Both the position numbers and the translations under genes were made by a program. Below are positions 59,296-64,000 of a stretch of 64,000 bases of DNA, in pieces. Under the pieces are notes generated by a model. That model was given only the letters and a program-made list of their open reading frames with translations. It did no database searches and was not told the origin of the DNA. The DNA comes from Calamus simplicifolius (Eukaryota; Streptophyta; Magnoliopsida; Arecales; Arecaceae). How positions within the stretch are numbered: the first letter of the stretch is position 1; each line of letters starts with the position of its first letter. The stretch is from NCBI GenBank assembly GCA_900491605.1, contig UESW01003832.1, forward strand, positions 1,504,664 through 1,568,663. The letters run 5' to 3'.

Positions 59296-59556
59296 CCAAT
59301 CGCTTCCTTATATTCTTTGAGCACTCCTAAAAGCTGGTCTTTCTGACAATAGTTAAATCAGATGCAATGATTACTGGAAGGGTATCATTGGGTCCAAGAA
59401 ATGAATATTTCAACATAGTAGGGAGAGGCTTTAACTCTAGGAAAGGTGGTGCTTCTAGGGAGGGTACCATCAATGTACTAGAGTGTATAGGTAATTGATT
59501 GTATTTTACAGTCCAAAGGGGAATGGTGCTAAAATTGGATGGCTCTAAAATTACAT

Positions 59557-60557
59557 TTATTTCTTTAGTATATCCATCAATATCAAATCATCCACTCCAA
59601 AATGTGTCAGATATGCCTGTAAAGGATCTGAGTAGAATAAAGCAGGGGTCTTATCATCTATAATTTTCTCTAGCATATTGATCTCATTATGGTCGTATAG
59701 AGGTGGTCCTTGAGATGCATTAAAAATATTCAACCTCAGCTTTTTATTTCTAAAAGATACATCCATAACCCCAGTTCTACAGTTTATACAAGCATTAGTA
59801 GTTGCTAGAAAGGGTCTACCTAGAATGATTGGTATTTGGCTGGGGTTGTGACCAGATTCTATAACTAAAACTAAAAAGTCTACTGGAAAATAAAATTCAT
59901 CCACTTTAACAAGCACATCCTTTAGTATTCTGCTGGGTACCTTAATTGATCGGTCAGCTAATTGCAGGGTTATCGTTGTTGGTTTCAATTCTCCAAATCC
60001 AAATAAGTCATACACTGAACTTGGGAGAAGGTTAACACTTGCATCTAAATCTAGCAATGCTTTCTTAATCGTAAGGTTTCCTATGACACAGAATATAATT
60101 GAGGTTTCAGGATTCTTAAATTTGGGTGGAGTAACTTGCTGAAAGATTGAACTGGCTTGCTCAGTTAGGTTGACTTTCTTCAGTATGTGTGCCTTAGATT
60201 TTCGCTTTTGAGTGCATAAATCTTTTAGGAATTTGGTATAAGCAGGAACTTGTTTAATTGCATCAAGAAGGGGCAAATTAATTTGAACTTGTTTGAACAA
60301 TTCTAACATTTCATTCATCTTGATATTCTTCTTATCAGAGGAGATTCTAAAGCATTTGGAAATGGAGCCTTAAGTATGGGTGTTGAATCAATTGGTTCTT
60401 CTTCTTTTTTAATATTTTTTCTTTCTGGCTTAGTCGGCGTGAGTAGCTCTTCTTGTTGAGTCACTTCATACTGATTTAAAGTTTTTTCGTTCCTAAGGGT
60501 TATAACAGATTTGGCATGTTCAGAAGAAGTTTTTGGACCAGTGAAGCTCTCAGCCAT
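59557..60557 (-). pseudogene. Athila-type gag C-terminus and protease
   Basis: Minus-strand MAESFTGPKTSSEHAKSVIT, a Lys/Glu-rich linker, NLPLLDAIKQVPAYTKFLKDLC, then the protease with LLDLDASVNLLPSSVYD. Related elements usually have DLGAS at this active site, so Gly to Asp is likely inactivating. It ends with GRPFLATTNACINCRTG and a tail. The two frames meet near 60315. Bases 59300-59556 continue the polyprotein in broken frames. Confidence 0.8.
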
Positions 60558-61313
60558 GTATTGCCCTCTTAGATTACTAATGGGCTAACCGGGTAATTTA
60601 CCCTTGTTAATTATTGCTAGTCCCTTAGCAATATAATTAAAATAAAATCATATCACTAAGATTCTCTTTTGCAAGATTAAATATAGGCTTAAAGTTGAAA
60701 AAAGCTAGCCAGTATCACTAACTAAGTATTGAGTTTTTGAAGTAAATTTCGTAGTCAAAACTATCAGAAACTTTTTTAGAGTTCATCCATAGATCTACAG
60801 CACTTGTGTTTGTGATGGCTAACTTAGCATTGGTACTAGCATGTAAGGAACAATGGTATTTTTGCTTATCACTTACTTTAGTTAATTTTTTATACACCCT
60901 TAAATTAAGTACCTGACTTGAGGTAGCTTTCAAACTACCTAATATATATAGTTTTATTTTTTTATTTTTTTATATTCACACTGCCCACTTTTTGATGCGA
61001 ACAATAATGCTTACTTAGGTGAAGGTGCATGGTTACTCGATAGGAAACCAATGTTTAGACTTACCTTTTTTTTCTGTTCTTAAGGGTTATAACAGATTTG
61101 GCATGTTCAGGAGAAGTTTTTGGACCAGTGAAGCTCTCAGCCATATATTGCCCTTTTGGATTACTAATTGGATGACTGGGTAATTTACCCTCCTCCCTCC
61201 TACTGAAATCTGTTGCTAGTTGATCTATTTGGGTTTCTAGCTTGGCGATAGACTAGGTATGGGAGTAAAGGAGTTGAGTATTCATTTCTAGCCCCTTCAG
61301 TGCTTGTAGCACC
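60484..61313 (-). repeat. Gag duplication enclosing a copy of the 3' non-coding segment
   Basis: Gag bases at 61313-61070 (minus; TQLLYSHT, IAKLETQIDQLATDFSRREG, KGQYMAESFTGP) end in VITL, followed by the non-coding copy 61069-60613. Gag then restarts at about 60600 with ISNLRGQYMAESFTGP and VITLRNEKTLN. So about 110 bases of gag occur twice around an unrelated segment. Confidence 0.75.
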
Positions 61314-62063
61314 TAGAGGTGGGCACTGGGCCATGCCTGGCATGGCATGACCTGGGCCTACCATGCCTTAAGAATTGTCGTGCCGAGCCTGGCACGACCC
61401 ATTTGTTAATGGGCTATGCCAGGCATGGCACAGAAAAATAAATTCAAATTTGGTACGGCTCGTGATGGGCCGTGCTATGGCACGACCATGCTGGGCCGTG
61501 CTGGGGGCCATGCCATGGGCCGCCTGGTGCCTGGGCACCAACCTAGGCGCTGGTGCCTAGGCACCAGGTGCCTAGGCACATGCTGGGCCAATGGCCCAGC
61601 CATTTTTAACGGCTATATAGCCGTTAAAAACAGCTATATCCATTTTAACGGCTATATAGCCGTTAAAGGCTGTTGGGAGGGGTTTAGACCATTTTACCCC
61701 TCCTAACAGTCATATAACGGCTATATCAAAGGGTAGTTTTGAAAAAAAATTGGGAATTCTATAATAGATGAACTCTTCCTCATTCTTACCATACCAAACC
61801 AACTCCTCTATTACTACCATTTCTCTCTTCCAGCAAGTGCTCTAGTAGATTAGCAATTTAATTTTTAGTTTGCAAGTGTTCTTACAAGTGGCAAGTGCTC
61901 AAGCAAGTAGTCAAGTGCTACAAGGTCAATTCTTGTTGAGAGGCGAGAGCGCAAGAGGAAACTCACAAATCTCGGCTCTACGCCTCCACCTCTGATCTTT
62001 TCTTAATTCCTTTTTGTGGGTTAGTTTTTATTTTTTATATTTATTAATTAAAAATTTTAGATA

Positions 62064-64000
62064 TGACATCTTTTAATGAAAATAATTTTAACATGCACGC
62101 TTTTTCTAAGGGTGAGGAAACTGTTGGCCCAGATGGCAACCCAAGAGGGGGGGGGTGAATTGGGTACTTTAAAATTAAGCCTTTTAAAACAATTTAAACT
62201 ATTGATGAGAAGATGTACACAATTAATTCAAGCACAATAGCAAGAGAGAGAGAGACAAATAAACACGGCAAACACAAAGATTTTATAGTGGTTCGGTGTA
62301 TCCAACACCTACGTCCACTCCCAAGCTCCACTTGGGTCCACACTATAATCTCCTCGATTACAGTCGAGTTATTTTACAAGCTCACAACCCAAACTTGTTG
62401 TTTTCCCGGGATCACAACGAACCCAGCCGATTTTACACGGGCTCACCAGCACAAAACCCAACACACAAGCTTTCCTTAGCTAGTGCCGATGTAAACTACC
62501 TCCACTAATTCAATCTACTGATTGAATTAGCAAATCACAAGATAAAATATGAGTTTAGTACAAAACAGCTCCTTTTGAGCAGATATTTCAAAATAAAAGC
62601 AAAGTTTAGAAGGACCTGTTTAGATTTGATTTGAGTGCAGGCTTTTCTTCTTTTCTTCTTTTCCTCAACTCCTTTGAAGTGTGGAATCGGGCCTCAGCTC
62701 AGATTCTTCACGAATTGAATGTTGGAGTTAATTTGAACTTTTTCTCCCTTTCTTTGAATGTTGAAAATCTCTTGATTTGATCTTGAATGCCTCTTGGATT
62801 TTCTTCTAGACTTTCTTGGATTGATGAACTTGAGCACAGATGAAGTCTCCTTTGATTTCACTCCTTCTCTTTCACTCTATTTTTGAATCTCGGATTTTTC
62901 AAATGACGCTCTATTTTTTCTCTTTTTGAAAGATTTTTCTTTTTCTCTCTTGATCTATATATGTATATCTTTGATTTGAAAACGGCATCTCTATTTATAG
63001 ACTCTGCAAAAATATAGCCGTTAGAAACAAAGAAATATAGCCGTTATTGAAAAATATACCGTTGACGCTGAGTTGGCATTCAGAAAAAATCACGCCCAGA
63101 TTTGTTGGAGTCGGCTCCAACTTTAGGCGAGTCGGCTCGAAGATGCGATGCCAGAAATAGAAACATTCAGATAGTTAAGGGGTCGACTCAACAAAAATAA
63201 GGTGTCGGCTCCTGACAGTTGGGGGTCGACTCATGAAAAGCAAGGGGTCGACTCGAGAAGTGCTCAGAAAAATAACTCTCTGGAGTCTGAGCGGAGTCGA
63301 CTCTCACAGTCATGGAGTCGGCTCGACAATATCAGGGGTCGACTCTTGAAATCACAGAGGTCGACTCGAGAAAATCAGACATCTCTGTATACTGAGTGGA
63401 GTCGACTCTGAAACTCTAGAGTCGGCTCCGGAACGTATCAAAATTCAGAGAATTTTCGATTGACTTTGAAATTCGTTCTAGATTAATTTTAAATCAAATT
63501 TTAACTTGAATATAATAAATTTGACATTAAGAATCAATTTAAGATATGTTCCAAAAACTTATTGATTGAAATATGAAGTATAAAAATTTCTTTTTGAAAG
63601 CTTGAACATGGAACTTGAAGCTACTTTCCAATTGATTATAGTCATACTTAACAAACTCATTGATTATTAGAAATAAATTCATTGCTCATGTAAATAAATT
63701 CATTGCATCTTTTAATATACTCATGGCTTTGGTAATCATCAAAATCAATAAAATTGGGGCATCAATTTCTCAACAATCTCCCCAACAGAAACTAATCCCC
63801 AAGGACCCCAATCCCATTCCCAACTCTAAGTTCCATCTAGAGCTAGTGTCAGTGAGTGTCAAGCCTCTTCTTGTAAGAGGACTAGTAATGTTTGGATTGA
63901 TTTCGAAAGAATTATGGTTGATGGAGTCTATAAAGCAAAATGTAAAAAAATGTGCAAAACTTTACAGTTGTTCTAGTACTGGGGGACAGGGCATCTAAGA
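62064..64000 (+). pseudogene. hAT transposase N-terminus with BED zinc finger (interrupted, frameshifted)
   Basis: ATG at 62064 after a possible intron 3' splice site (TTTTAG) gives MTSFNENNFNMHAFSKGEET. The frame is cut at 62121 by the solo LTR and resumes after 63788. It then reads SNVWIDFERIMVDGVYKAKC, a BED zinc finger with its W, F and first Cys. A run of seven A bases near 63940 shifts the frame by one; the next frame continues with KCAKLYSCSSTGGQG, the rest of the finger. BED fingers bind the transposon ends. The catalytic domain lies outside the window. Confidence 0.75.
62122..63787 (-). mobile_element. Solo LTR of a copia element related to element C
   Basis: It starts TGTTGGCCCAGATGGCAACC like the C LTRs, ends CCCCAACA, and is flanked by GAAAC at 62117-62121 and 63788-63792. 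The part from 62250 to 62480 is close to C (TGGTTCGGTGTATCCAACAC). The region 63105-63430 carries the GTCGACTC/GTCGGCTC cluster but is otherwise diverged. 1666 bases; no internal region. Confidence 0.9.

Larger units (their letters stand above)
54558..61313 (-). mobile_element. Athila-type Ty3/gypsy element, 3' part, broken by hAT insertion
   Basis: On the minus strand: gag remnants (61313-60315), protease, RT, RNase H and integrase (to 56641), a non-coding 3' stretch, polypurine tract and 3' LTR (54558-55496). RT motifs (PICIHHIHCEENAKP, RRLNPIMREVVKK, FMDDFSVFG) are those of the Athila/Tat group. The five bases left of the LTR, CTTCT, should be the target duplication. The hAT element at 61314 cuts gag; the 5' LTR must lie right of the window. 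Many frame breaks. The env-like ORF known from Athila is not seen between integrase and LTR. Confidence 0.88.
61314..64000 (+). mobile_element. hAT transposon (5' part), interrupted by a solo copia LTR; continues past window
   Basis: The end TAGAGGTGGGCACTGGGCC is a typical hAT terminus. The preceding eight bases GTAGCACC (61306-61313) are the predicted target duplication. Subterminal palindromes are AACGGCTATATAGCCGTT (61608-61625, 61647-61664) and GGTGCCTAGGCACC near 61550. An intron-like T-rich tract precedes the transposase ATG at 62064. The right end is outside the window. Confidence 0.8.

Overview
This is nuclear DNA of a flowering plant: a chloroplast-targeted MET1/ZKT gene with plant GT-AG introns, plant-type Ty1/copia and Ty3/gypsy retrotransposons, hAT and foldback DNA elements, and no bacterial-style gene packing. 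The GC-rich Tat elements and large repeat islands would suit a monocot, possibly a palm, but that is only an impression. I recognised no tRNA, rRNA or CRISPR array.

Bases 1-38277 are one nested pile of LTR retrotransposons. Element A (Ty3/gypsy, Tat-like; left end outside the window, 5' LTR 37288-38277, coding minus) is split in its RNase H by element C (Ty1/copia, Sirevirus-like, 5429-33266). C is split at the end of its second ORF by element B (Ty3/gypsy, Tat-like, 7532-25033). B's 3' LTR is split by a solo Athila-type LTR (8662-9785). Five-base target duplications support the three insertions (CTCTT/CACTT, AGTTC, GTCAG). gag and pol are decayed in A, B and C.

The most notable content is a plus-strand (antisense) cassette between the integrase and 3' LTR of the Tat elements. 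B carries an open four-exon gene (10266-13209, 905 aa: gypsy-type transposon domain, basic stretch, coiled coil) and a second small coiled-coil ORF (16236-16529) with its own TATA box. A keeps relics of both, including one intron and the small ORF's promoter region. Four GC-rich tandem arrays surround these genes. Their units look different, but share short CGG/CCG inverted repeats whose two arms change together (CTCGG/CCGAG versus CTTGG/CCAAG; GTCGGC/GCCGAC versus ATCGGC/GCCGAT).

Bases 38278-43850 hold host DNA: two exon-like pieces of an unrecognised gene right beside the end of element A, a minisatellite, and a complete seven-exon MET1/ZKT gene (39747-43850, 334 aa).

Bases 43851-54557 are AT-rich intergenic DNA with three foldback MITE copies, a microsatellite, a PIF/Harbinger-like MITE and a non-autonomous hAT-like element. 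Bases 54558-61313 are the 3' part of a decayed Athila-type element (minus strand) with an internal duplication. At 61314 a hAT transposon begins. Its first coding exon, encoding a BED zinc finger, is interrupted by a solo copia LTR (62122-63787), and the element runs off the right end.
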